Below, piece by piece: positions 10,003-21,863 of a DNA stretch of 64,000 nt. The notes beneath the pieces were generated by a model that saw only the letters and a program-made list of their open reading frames with translations, did not search any database and was not told the DNA's origin. The DNA comes from Brachypodium distachyon. Taxonomy: Eukaryota > Streptophyta > Magnoliopsida > Poales > Poaceae. Location of the stretch: NCBI RefSeq assembly GCF_000005505.3, contig NC_016133.3:2604001-2668000 (forward strand), in the 5' to 3' direction. The first letter of the stretch is position 1. Every line of letters begins with the position of its first letter. Made by a program: the position numbers and the translations under genes.

Positions 10003-11860
10003 AGTGGCAAGCATATAATTGTACTCTTTCCTTACTCAGATTTAATTTGGTCCCAAGATGTTGCAGCTTTTTTTTGCTGATAATGTACCAATGCTAATTC
10101 CAGATTCAGCCAAGTTATATTGTGCTCAGGCCTCAGCATTTGCCCTGTAGATGTGTCATGTTTGCAATTATATAGTTAATTAGTGTTATATGTTATTGGT
10201 GTTCTGTTGATAATCTAACACATAGTTTATGTGCGCAATTGGAAGCTTAATGTTTATTTATAATCTTGTGGACATGCATATAATCATCTTAATAGATGGA
10301 GTACTTTATTTAGTTAATTATCACCCATTGGCTTGAACTAGCTCCTTTCGCCAATGACCGTGAGTGATTTTGATGAGCACGTTCAAATCCTGTCGAATTG
10401 ATGGTCTTAGTCAATATATTTCTAATTTCTTTATTTTTAACCTGTATATGAGTAAAATTTGTCACCAATGTTGTAGCTCAGTCAGCCCCATGATGACAAT
10501 CCACTACAGGTTTCTCCACAAATTAGTAGACTAAAATACAGATAGTTCAACTAGTAGTAGCTACTAGCTACACAGATCACTGTAGATTGCCCTAGTCAAT
10601 TTAGTTGAATGGTTGATTTTTGATTGTCTTTCGATTTACTGCAGTTGAATGGCTAAACAGATGGGAGGAGGTCACATATAATGCTAGTAATCATAGGAGT
10701 AAGGATATTATTGGTATTATTACTTTCTGCTGACTTTGAGTAATTTTTTTTTATAGAATTTTTTTACCAAGTCATGATTGAAAACAGAAGCTGTTTACAT
10801 GGATGCATGACTGAACTTTTGCTTGCTCCTCTGCATCTGCCTCTTCAAGCTCCTCAGCGTAGTGCATTTTTATCGTATAAACTTTAGGTTGGTTAATCAT
10901 ATGCACACATAGAAACTTAAGCCCGTGGCTACGTGCCATATGACATCAGGATGTTTGGAAAGTACATATTTGAAATCTTGTTTCCTGATTCGCTGTTTTT
11001 TTCATGTAATTCACTGTTATTGTGCAATCTGATAGGTACCTCCTTGTTATATCCAGTATCAACTTCAGGCATCGCATACAGCCATTGATCTATCCGATGC
11101 TTGTTAAATAAACTTGGTAGCCTTGTATTCCTTTTGGTGCCTTGTTCATATGGAAAATTCATGTTGTTTCATCCATGCACAGGTGCCATGGCAAAGGAGT
11201 TGATTCTGCTGAGCGCATTGTGGCCTTGGAAGAGAAAGTAGTGCATGGACTAGATGTATTTGCTTGCTTAATGCTTGGTCCAATATCCAATTGTAGACGG
11301 TCGATGTGACTCTACTTTGTAGTTGATGCATATGCTTATTTCAGTGAGCTATGATGTGTGTGCCGTGCTATACTTGCACACAATTTCTTTCCAGTTACAG
11401 CACTTGAAGTGTATTTCAGTTTCTGAACTTTTAGATACTGGCTATTTGCAAACCATTGAGTCTCTGAACATTTTTGTTACTGCAATATCAATGTCTGCTT
11501 AAAGTGCGAGTGTGGAGCAAACCAGCGGTGCAGTTGAGCAATCAAGGGGATGTTATCTAGGAATTCAAAATAGTTCAAGTTGATATAAGGTTGCATCTGT
11601 AGCAGCTGCTACTGAGAAGGTTGCAGTTGTTGCAGGAGGTGCAATTACGCAAGCAGCTGCCGAAGCTTCTAAGATGGAGCCAAGCAAACGTGAAAGCTTT
11701 TGAACTGCATTCCTGTAGATTTATTTCTGACTTTGCAAAACTGAGCCTGAGTTCAGAACTGGTTCAGAGTTAAATTGGCATGAAATTCTGAAGAGGAAGA
11801 AATCAAAAGGTGTTTTCTTGCAGAAGCTCTTTGTGATTAGTGAACCACTCTTTTTTTCTT
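10003..11860 (+). other. 3' flank of F-box copy A with remnant exons
   Basis: This flank matches the 3' flanks of copy B (29624-30680) and copy C (38000-40105, reversed). Translatable islands recur at the same places: a coiled-coil-like ERIVALEEKVVHGLD near 11210-11255, an ELLDTGYLQTIESLNIFV-type island after a TTTCTTTCCAG acceptor-like site near 11395, and VAAATEKVAVVAGGAITQAA near 11600. These look like decayed exons of a gene or gene tail carried along with the F-box gene. I do not recognise the parent protein. No intact gene is seen. Confidence 0.5.
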
Positions 11861-12270
11861 TTTAGATGATGATTAATGCACCACATCACGGTTCTGCAAC
11901 ACATGAAATTTTTCTCATATATCATTCCAAAATCACATCCGAAATTCATTCATAGCCGTACTACACAGTACTCACATATAAACTAGACGGTAAACTTCTC
12001 ACTAGATCAAACTTATGTCTCGCATGCCCGTGCGACAGAGATTCGTGCATTGGAAAAGGGGAGAGTTTTGTAGCTTCACCTTGAAGTCAAATAATAATGC
12101 ATTGTAACCTAACATGACAAAGAGCTGTTTTGGACAAGTTCTCGATTTTTGTTTTGGCCGACAGAATTGGAACTCGCCAGGGTTGCAATCAACACATATT
12201 TTGGTGATAATATACAAATCAGAAACAAGCCAAGGAAATGAAAACAAATCCACCGTAGTAGTAGTACGTG

Positions 12271-15200
12271 CTACCTCTCTCTGACGGAAACGGTAGGACG
12301 TGCTGGGTGCGCCCGTGAGACGTCGCCGAACGCGGACTCGACGTCTTTGAGCACTTGTTCACGTTGCTCACGTGTCAAGATGCCCATGGGCCAGAGACGC
12401 ACGTCGATCTGCTGGAGCGCTTGCAGGTTGTGCATGCCGACCGGCGTCGCGCCGCCCCATTTATGGGGCCCGAACCAGAGACTGAGCTTCTGTAGCTTGG
12501 GCATAGCTCCTGCCTCGAAGCCTAGGTATGCTGTGACATCTTCAAAAGAGCGGAACTCTACGCGCTCCAGAGCCGGGAATAGTCCCGTGCCCACCACCAC
12601 CTTGTCCTGAGGGATATCCACCACTTTGAAGCTGGCATCGACGAGCGAGGGCAGCATTCCAGGAACACGAACGTCCTCCGACGAGAATTGAGCGATCCAA
12701 AGATAGAGGACCTGGAGGCAGCGGAGACCACCAATCCATTGGGGAACTCTTAAGAACTGCCAGAATCTCAGATTCAGTACCTCGATGCGGGGAAGAGGAT
12801 GATCCGGTAATGACTCCAGCTGGTCGTCATAGCCTTCACGCTGGCAACTGAGATCGAGGCGCTTGAGGCCACGGAGCTTTCCAACCGAGGAGACCAAAGC
12901 ATCGACGCCATCCTCCGTTAAACAGTCTCCGTCCCACGTGGACAGCTCCAACTCCCTTAGACTGGTCAGCTCGCCCAGTCCCTTGATATCCTCCACCGAG
13001 CTCTTTTCCATGCCAAAACAATGCAGGGTGCGGATGGATTTCATGTTCCGGATCCCTTGAGGCAGCCCAGTATTATACGGAAGGTTCAGACGGAACAAAT
13101 TGGGCAAGCAAACCACATCTGACGGAAAGCTTCGTGCTGACGTGCGGGATATCTCCAGAGTCTCCAGATGAACAAGCCCTTTAACTTCAACAGGGAGATC
13201 TATACTGCCGGATATCTCCTGGGAAACCTTCAAATACCTCAGCAGAAACAAGTGCCCGATAGCACTGAGGTCGATTGTCATGTCCAAATATCCTAGGAAC
13301 TCAAAGACCAGCACCCGGAGATACTTAAACAGACAAAGAGGAGGCGTGTACTTGGAATATCCGAACCATGCAAATGATCGAACTTGTGACAGACTAGTAG
13401 CAGGTATGGTCGACCCTGGTTCTGTGGAGGCACCTGAGCTCAAGCTCAGGGATAATCGGCGCACCTTGTAGTTGCGCCCATGCATTCTTTCCATTTCTTC
13501 ATAGCTGCGTGCTGCACTAAGAAAGTTGTTCTCGGTACACTTGCTTAAAATCAAATCAAGCATCAAATCGTGCACTCTGCAAGAACACACCTCTCCGTAC
13601 ATGGTTTGTTCACCGGGCTGAATCATGCTTCTGTTGATAAGCTCATTGAAATAACTTTTGGCAACTTCCTCCAAATCTGCCCCATCAGGACCACTGACAA
13701 AGCCTTCGGCTACCCATTGTCCAGTCAGATCATCCCTCATGATCTCGCGGTCCTCAGGATACATACCGAGATACAGAAAACATGCCCGGAGACGAAGAGG
13801 AAGATTAATGTAGCTAAGGTTTAATATATTTTTCATCCCTTCCAAGGTGGGATATGCAGCAAAATTGGTTCCCAGAGAATCCTTTATGCTTTCCCAGTCC
13901 CTCCTTGATCTTGCTTGGCGACTGGCTAATAGGCTTGCTATAGTGATAATTGCAAGTGGCAATCCACCACACTTTTTCAAAATCTGAGCTGAAACTTCTT
14001 CAAATTGAGGTGGACAGCCATCTTCAGACCTGAATACTCTACTGAAGAATAACCTCTTCGAGTCTTCGTTGGCAAGTGGCTTCATTCTATAAATGTATCC
14101 ATGATGATCATGGCATGCCCCACAAGCCACATCATCCAATCGCGTGGTAACTATTACTGTTCCCCCATTATCACCTTCTGGAAAGACGCATCTAATAGTA
14201 TCCCATGCAGATTGATCCCACAAGTCGTCAACTACAATAAGGTACCTGTTGAATTATTAATGTTGCTTAGATATGTTAGGAAACAAAAATGTTATAGTAA
14301 CATACATATCATATTTGATAAAAATGATGGCATACAATTTACAAAAAATGAAGAAGAGAAATACACAAAAGGTCCAGTAAAAGGGAACCACCTTGCTCTT
14401 AATTTGATGGACCTTTAAATATAATGGGTTTTATTTCCTAATTATAAATACAGCTTTCAATATAACACTAACTACACAAATGTTAAATATGTATACTAAT
14501 ATATCAGAATCGGCAGTATTTGAAAGTAAGACCTCCTATTGATACCACGAGCCAGGTTATACACACACAAAGTATTTTGCCTCAAGATGAAGTCGATCTA
14601 GTGGTTCCGCAAGGGTAACATATATGAAGCATTTCTACGGCTTAGTCAAAGAAATACATTTGTTTTGGAAGGATAGATGTAGTCCGTGCTCCATCTAGAT
14701 ATTGTTTAGTGTCAACCTTGTGACTAACTAATAAAGTGAAAACCGAAGCCAAAAAGATTGGTCACAATAGCTCATTTTAAGGTTATCAAAAATAATAGAT
14801 ACATGGAAAATTGCACTCTCTATAATATGCTGGACCACAGGTTCAATAAACTAAATTAGCATTGTAGATGTTGGTAGATTTTTCTATACATTTAGTCAAA
14901 CTTTTTTTAGAAAATAACTTACGACAAAGGTATAGAACAACTTATAATTTGAAAGAGAGAGAGAGTACCTTTTATTCTTGAGATGTTCTCTAAGCCGGTC
15001 GATGATATCTGTCACCTCGTGAGCGCGACGGGACTGGTACACCCCAAGCTTCAACTGTAGGCCACTGAGAAGGCTTGTCATGTCAGGCCTTTGAGAAACT
15101 GAGACAAATGCCATGCATTCAAACTTGCCTCTGATCTCATCGTACACTTGCTTGGCAAGTGTAGTTTTACCTAGGCCTCCGAATCCCACGATGGACACCA

Positions 15201-15771
15201 CGTTAAGCTTTCTCACGCTAGCAGTCAACCAGTCGACAATATCTTTCCTTGGGCCATCAATACCCACAAGACCTGCCGCCTCCTTGTATATCGCCGAGAC
15301 CCGAGGATCGACAGGAACGACACCGGAGGCAGAATTGATACAATCATCAATCTTGTACCTCAGGCGTCGTTCATTCGCCTCGTGTGCAAGAACCTTGAGC
15401 TCCTCGATCCGATCAGCGATCTTATGACGCTTGACCAGCCTCCGGAGACGCTTCGCCATCTTCTTTACGAAGCCCGCCTTGGCATCAGCGGCACCGCCAC
15501 CACCAAGGTCATGCATGAAGTCATCGATGCAGTTCTCCATGTCATAGGACATCTCCCTGACATGGTCCCTCCAGTCCTTGGCCAAGGGATCGGGTTCGTC
15601 CATGAGCTCCAGCTTGTCGAGGAGAGCTTTCATGGCGTTGAGCTCATCCTTGAGGAACGAGGCCTGCTTCCTCACCCCGGTGAGCTTCTTGTATTCCTCC
15701 CCGAGCAGCACGGTGAGCTTGCCCAGGAGCGGATTCATCACCCCGCTGGTCGCGCTCACGATTTCTGCCAT
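12271..15771 (-). CDS. CC-NB-LRR disease resistance protein (NLR1)
   Basis: Two exons, 15771-14969 and 14245-12271, give 925 residues. The ATG at 15771 (MAEIVSATSG) was chosen by agreement with NLR2 and NLR3; the longer frame upstream has no ATG. The N-terminus is an Rx-type coiled coil (residues 1 to about 130) with an EDVID-like MSYDMENCIDDF. The NB-ARC domain has a P-loop GFGGLGKTT at 196-204, kinase-2 YLIVVDDLW at 269-277, RNBS-B VIVTTR, GLPL at 362-365, RNBS-D CFLYLGMYPED, and VHD in place of MHD at about 492-494. About 16 degenerate leucine-rich repeats fill the rest, and no integrated domain follows them. Such proteins are intracellular receptors that detect pathogen effectors and trigger defence. 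The intron (723 bp, phase 2) falls just before kinase-2, exactly as in the two paralogues. All nucleotide-binding motifs are intact, so the gene looks functional. Confidence 0.92.
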
Positions 15772-18090
15772 CTCGCTCCAGACTAACCTCACTCTCACCA
15801 AGTACCTAGTGGTTTGTTCGCTGCGAGAGTTTAATCAAATGGATCTGGCTGCTGAGAAGGAGCGCTGCCTAGCCCTCGCGGGTGCTATCTAATACTAGTG
15901 CGACTACTGCCTCGCGTGGTGGTGGAGCTATCAATTATTGTCCTCCATCCATCTCATGGTCACCACCTCAACATGTAGCTAGCCAGTGCCCAGTGGTATG
16001 TTCGCTGCCAGACTGTAAGCAAAGAGCCTAAAAGAAAAGACTGTAAGCAAAGGAATCTGGTGCAAGCTGTCGTTGGTGACGTCGGACAGATGACGATGGG
16101 AGCTCTGCACTTGAGGCCATGTGCGAGAGCAGGCAAGCCCCACTACTGCAATTATGAATCAACAACTGCTATCAATTATTGTCCTCCATCTCTCACGGTC
16201 ACCGAGGTACAGGCCATGTCGGACACTGTTGGCCCACTTTTTTACTCCACCGTGGCTATCAATTTGACCAGCTCAATTCTAGAGCAAAAATCTTGAACCA
16301 GGATTTTTCTACTAGTACAAGTCCACTGCAAATGTTTTGCACTACAAGTATTGGTAGTTCAACTCAAATGCAATAAAACTAGACCAAAACCAGATGCATA
16401 TGCATGCTATGCACTAGCTGCTTCGAGTGTACTAGTGAAAATTAACTTGCATAACAGCATGTACAATTTCAGTGAGAAACAACAAATCATCGAGGCATCA
16501 GAAATCAAAAGTGCGTCACAGCAATGCACGTCAGTAACAGTTACTGCAATTATGAATTAACCATTGCTATCCGGACAGATGACGATGAGAGCTGCATGGA
16601 TGCAGAGCAGGCAAGCCCCACTACTGCAATTATGAATCAACCACTGCTATCAATTCCATCACCAACTCCCACCTACCTCGTGAACGTACGTGATCCTCTG
16701 CACTACTTTGCTCAGGGAATTTCCGAAACGAAAAGTAGGCATTACTTTGTGCAACTTGCTTAATAATCTTAATTACTTGAGACGACCTGACCTAACTTAA
16801 ATTGGATTATTCTTTAGCATTACTAATATGCATACACCTCTCTTTTGTTTACGATGTTTGATTTGGGTGTGCGTGCTGAGCGCTGATTGACCCATTCCAC
16901 CAGAGTCAAAGATAAAGTGTTCGCGCATCATGTTTAATCCGTCCCACTTACGTATTATTACCTCAGGTCTCGATCAGTGGCAGACACGTTTTCTGAATAA
17001 AGAACTCACAGCCTCTCCCTTGTGCCATCGTTACTTTAGATAAAACATACAGTAGTTGATCAGATAATACTCCAGTATATAATTTACCGTGCTGCTATTT
17101 GTTGCTCGTTGTTTGAATCCAGCTCCGGTTGCATATACTGTATATACTCCTTTTGCTGGGCAACAAGCAATGGCTCTCCGGGGTAAGAAGCACAACTGGG
17201 CAACAAAGAAACAGGTGAACATGAGTAGCCTCCGTGACATAAACAGCTCGATTTTTGATGAATTTCATTTCGTCAAAAAATTAAACAGAACACCATCCTA
17301 GTACCCACAGCTGCAATAAAATGGGACCAAACCAGAGGCATATGCACGCTGTGCACTGGCTACTTCGAATGTACTAGTGAAAATTAACTTGCATAACAGT
17401 ATGTGCAATTTCAGTGAGAACAACAAATCATCCAGGCATCAGAAATCGAAAGTGCTTCACAGCAATGCACGATAGTAACAGCAGCAGACACAATCCTCAC
17501 CTTTCGTCCACGGATCTCTCAGGGACCTTGCCTGCAGCAGCTCGCGGTTCTCCGTGGACGCGCGACAGCAGGGGGCAGCTAGCCTGGATCACCGACGCCG
17601 TCCAACCATCAAATCCGTCACGATGAGACGGCCTCCACGATGAGGCCGTCTCCTGCCCCCGCCGGAGCTCGGGGGTTGGCGGCGGGCATCCGTACGAAGC
17701 AGTTGGCGACCAGGAGCAGCCTGGAAAGCTCTGATTCAGCCACTCAGGTCCTGATGACCCGGCGACTGGAGGCGGAGGGCAAGCGGCGGAGGCGGTCAGG
17801 CGCAGGACGCGAGGGGCGCGGAAGCAGCGGGAGGTGTGAAGAGGGTACTGTGCAGCGGGAGGAGAGGAGAAGCAGGTGCGCGGCCGCCAGGGAGAGCGCC
17901 ACCGGAGCCTGTCGCCGGCGGCGGCGGCCGGGGGACGGGGATCCCTGGGTCAGTGTGGTGGTTGGGGATGATTCCCACCGATTGGAGTTGGGCCAATCCC
18001 GGCCCTCTTTTCTCGTTTTTGTGGCCTGGATTACGCCACGCACATAATATTGCCACTACAGGTAAGAAGAAGAAGAGAAGCAAGAGAATC
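15772..18090. repeat. NLR upstream block R1 (duplicated as R2 and R3)
   Basis: This is the 5' flank of NLR1, homologous to 25213-28110 and to 58738-59397 plus 60027-60104. It contains several scattered copies of a motif around gccccactactgcaatta followed by tgaatcaaccactgctatc (near 16135 and 16610 here). It also shares with R2 a segment at about 17043-17580 (ccagctccggttgcatata) and a GC-rich part at 17610-17850. The GC-rich part has an ATG-led open frame, but that frame is not kept between the two copies, so I do not call it a gene. Compared with R2, about 510 bases are missing at about 16266. Confidence 0.7.
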
Positions 18091-21000
18091 GAAATGGAGA
18101 ATGTTAGTTACGTCCAAAACTTTTACATGATGGCATATCGATGAACATTGCAAATATGACATCAAATTATCTGAATCGACAAAGTTAAAAATGCATTTTT
18201 CAGTTTACATTTCTTTATGACATCAAATTATCTGAATCGACAACTTTCCAAAATCGATTTTTGCTCATCAATCAACAAGAAGTCGCTCTGAAACCAAAGA
18301 AAGGTTTAGAAGATTGGATCTACCCTCAATCCCCTGGCTCTTATCCGTCGTGCCGCTCGCAATTAGCTTCGCAGGACTAGAGGATAGAGAACCTTATAGA
18401 CTGCAAGTTCCGATAAGTTCAAATCTTTTTCATTTTAGATGTCAACTTATTGGACTAACTTAATCCATTATAGACATATGTGAGAGCCATATGCCATGTT
18501 TGAAGTCAAGCAGGCTTTGACCAATCTTCAGAGCCAATCTAAAGATAACCTGGATTTCCAACATGCATTGTTCCTGTGTTCAAAATAAATTCCAGTACTC
18601 AGGCATATAAAAAAGCACTGTTATTCCAATTCATGTGTGCCGGCTTCAGTACTTGCGCATACAAAAAAGCATGCTGTTATTCCAATTCATTTGTGCCGGC
18701 TTCCTTGACAAATCAGTAAGTACGATAAGCAAGCATTCCATATTTTAATTCCATATAGAAGAAAAGGCTGTATTTCATATTTTAATCGAAAGACATGATT
18801 TAAATTTTGCAAGCCACACTGAATAAAATTCTGACGATATGACGCCAGGCGAGAGGAGAGGACTCACCTGCGGCGCCGTCAAGTGCCCCGCATTGCGTCT
18901 CCTGGAGCATCTGCTCTATCTTCTTTTTTCCCGGAGGACAGAAGGGGTATGCGGGCGTGTGAGGGGTGCGCCGCGAATTCAGCCCAGTACGGACCGCGGG
19001 AGCTCGGAATTGTGGGAAGGGAAGGCGCAGGTGCATGTGCGGAAAATTGTTTGGTATTCCAGCCATGAATTACATGAACGTCCAAACAGCGGAATTCTGC
19101 ACCTCAATTCCTACATTCCCTGCGCCGGCCATGTCCAGCCAGGAAGCCGAGGGCTGGGCACAAGGCTCTGGGCCAGAGGAAAGTGATGGGTCCCCACTGG
19201 GCACCAGGGTTCCCGTGGCCATGGTTGGCACGGAGGACATCTGCGTCGCCGCAATTGACATCGTCAGCTTTCATGGCCGCAGACAAGGAGGAGCAGCAAC
19301 GACATGGTTCTTTCGGGGCCGCCTTGGTCTGCACAAAGATCAGTCATGATCAAAGGAAGTATTGTGTATTCTGTGCATGTACCCAACATCAAACAAACTC
19401 AAACTAGATTAAGGGTAAAATTTATACTATCTGTACATCAGCAACAATCTGAAATTTATGGCAAACTACATATAGTGTACAGCAGGAAACTTTCTTATAC
19501 AGAAGCAAAATTTCTACAAACATTCACTGAAATAGTCAGTCTGCACAATCTGCAAGCAGGAATTTCCCATACAATAGTACTGCTGCATTAAAAGAGTCTG
19601 CTAGAGATTCTAAAATTTCTCCAATGTGTAAGTACAAAAAGAATCTACTAGAGATTTTAAATTTCTACAATCTGTATTTGCTACTCGTACAATAAGAATC
19701 TGGTAATCTAACTTGTCAAAACTACAACAAGTACACAAGATTTCTAAATCTGTACAATAAAATTCCTATAGTCTGTACACAAGATCTGATCCTAAAAGAT
19801 GTCAAATTTCAGGTAAACTAACTTCTCATATACTCACTCAAAACCAATAAAAAATACACATGATCCTACAGTAGCTTAAGGGCAGATATTGCTTACTCAT
19901 CCTACATTCGATCGGCATTGATGAAAGAGCTGCTCCACGTCCCCAACCAACCAAGCCTAGCCGGGCCACGCCCTCGACCGGGCGAGGCAGAGCTCAAGAA
20001 GACGGCGGCTGCTAGCTCGTGATGCCGGCGGATCAGGCGCCGTGGTCGGGAATGGGACGGGGAGGCGGATGGGCGCGCCGGATCCGCGGGCTTAAGTGGA
20101 CTAGGCGGGGAGGGTGCGGTTGTCGCTGGCAATGGCGAAGGGCGGGGGATGGTTGGTAGCACTAGCAGATCTGGGGGGATTTGGGCCTTTGGCGGCGGGG
20201 TTGTCGCTGCAGAGGTCAGAGACGCGTTCGGAAAATGAAGCGTCGAAAAACTTAATTCAACTCTACCGATCGAATGACGTCATAATTGTGATTTCAGATT
20301 CATGCATCGATACTAACAAAGAGAGTTTGTGTAGGTAAGTCAGAGTCAAAGTCGTCTCTTTGATCTGCCTTCGAATATCGATGACATGGCTGCACTTTTT
20401 CCCCAAGAAATATGGCTGCATTTGAATGAAACCGATTATCATTTGGAAAGGGCGCGTATGAAATTCCAAACATCTCCAATGCGCATGAACAAATCCGCGA
20501 GATCTCCAACTTAGAACTCACGAAATCGGCGAGATTTTTACCTTCTCGGACAGGACGGGACACGGACGTTGTGAGATCCGAAGACGGCGGCCTTCGCTGG
20601 ATGCCTCACCGGCAGTTTCAGGCCCTTGTACAGCTCAACGACGGCGGCGGCTCTATCTCGGGAAGTGGCAGCCGGAAACAGCGACGCGGACTCCAGTAAA
20701 CAGGCGTCGGAAGTGGAGGGGAAGACTAGAAAGCGGCGAGGATGCGTATGGACGGCGGGCCACAACGGAATACCTCGCCCGTGTTTAGACGTCGGCGAAA
20801 TCTGCGGGCGGGGAATGGCGGCGCAGAAGGGAGGAAGAAGGTGCCAGCGGAAATGTCCTAGACCCAACCATTTTTGGCAGGCTATCGGTAACTAGACGAG
20901 AGGCACCGAAATCCTGGTATATAGCGGCCCGAGGGGTTGTATTCGGTTCTACCGATTTCCCAAATATGGCGGATTGTCCGGGTTGTTTTTTCCACCGAAA

Positions 21001-21640
21001 ACATGCGTTTATTTTGCGGATTTGGCCGATATGGGGGATCTGTTAGAGATTCTCTTTTTGACAAAGAGGTTAATCTGAGGGTTTTTTTTACTCATTTATT
21101 TGTTCTTTTCGATAAAGAGGTTAAACTGAACCATAGATTAACAACAACGAACTCTGTTCGTATAGATCAGATGTTGATCGGGCTTTCGTTTTTTCTCAGC
21201 GCCAGCGAGCATCTTCTAACTGCCGCAGAACACCAGTGTGAGGATAGGAAACCACAGACGGAGAATGAAGAAAAAGCAAACGATGCAAGCGGGTGAAAAT
21301 CAATGGATCCAATAATTATGTAACGGAGGGAGTATATGCAACAGCAAAAATAAACTCGGCCGCGGCACGCCTCAAGAGTCAAAAGCAAAAGAGACAGCTA
21401 CAGGAGGAGCTGGGTTTGAAACAAAAATAAGCACCACCGAAGAGATGAAGCCACACGTCGCTCATTCGAGAGCCCGGCACGACCGGCGCCTGTGGCTCAC
21501 AGTCACAGCTCACTCGAGAGCACAGCCCAGTGTGTTCCTGCCGCCAGGCATGTGTTGATTGTCACATCATTATTTTTCTTTTTCTTTTTGCAAATACCAG
21601 AACTTTGAATTTCAAGGTTGGCACTCTCTCTTTCCAGATT
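18091..21640. other. Spacer between NLR1 and NLR2 blocks
   Basis: No convincing gene. It holds a repeated phrase (gacatcaaattatctgaatc) at about 18160 and 18220, a local direct duplication at about 18607-18702, an AT-rich stretch at about 19390-19850 with recurring aaatttctac and ctgtacaa phrases, a GC-rich ORF-bearing part at 18840-19330 without motifs, and a lone Stowaway end (acggagggagta) near 21322. ORFs at 19902-20867 are low-complexity, overlap on both strands and look non-coding. Confidence 0.4.
18607..18702 (+). repeat. Two-copy local direct duplication
   Basis: A unit of about 40 bases (aaaaaagca, ctgttattccaattcat, gtgccggcttc) occurs twice, about 55 bases apart, with minor differences. 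Confidence 0.7.
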
Positions 21641-21863
21641 TATATGCCTCTGTTTGGAAATTTTGGTAACCAAGACAAAGAGCACGTGTTTTTGGACAAG
21701 TTCTCGATTTTTGTTTTGGCCGGTAGAATTGGAACTTACCAGGGTTGCAATCAACACACATATTTTGGTGATAGTATACAAATCGGAAACAAGCTAGCAG
21801 TAACTACAAATTAGAAACAAGAAAAGGAAAGGAAAAAGAAATCAGTAGCACTAGTACGTGCTA

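Noticed and set aside
16860..17040. Weak similarity to 53560-53740 (tctgaataaagaac phrase)
   Set aside because: The match is short and scattered; I could not separate it from chance by eye.
17640..18047. ATG-led frame in R1 as a gene
   Set aside because: The homologous R2 segment (27917 on) has the same start but an indel changes the frame after about 35 codons, so the frame is not conserved.
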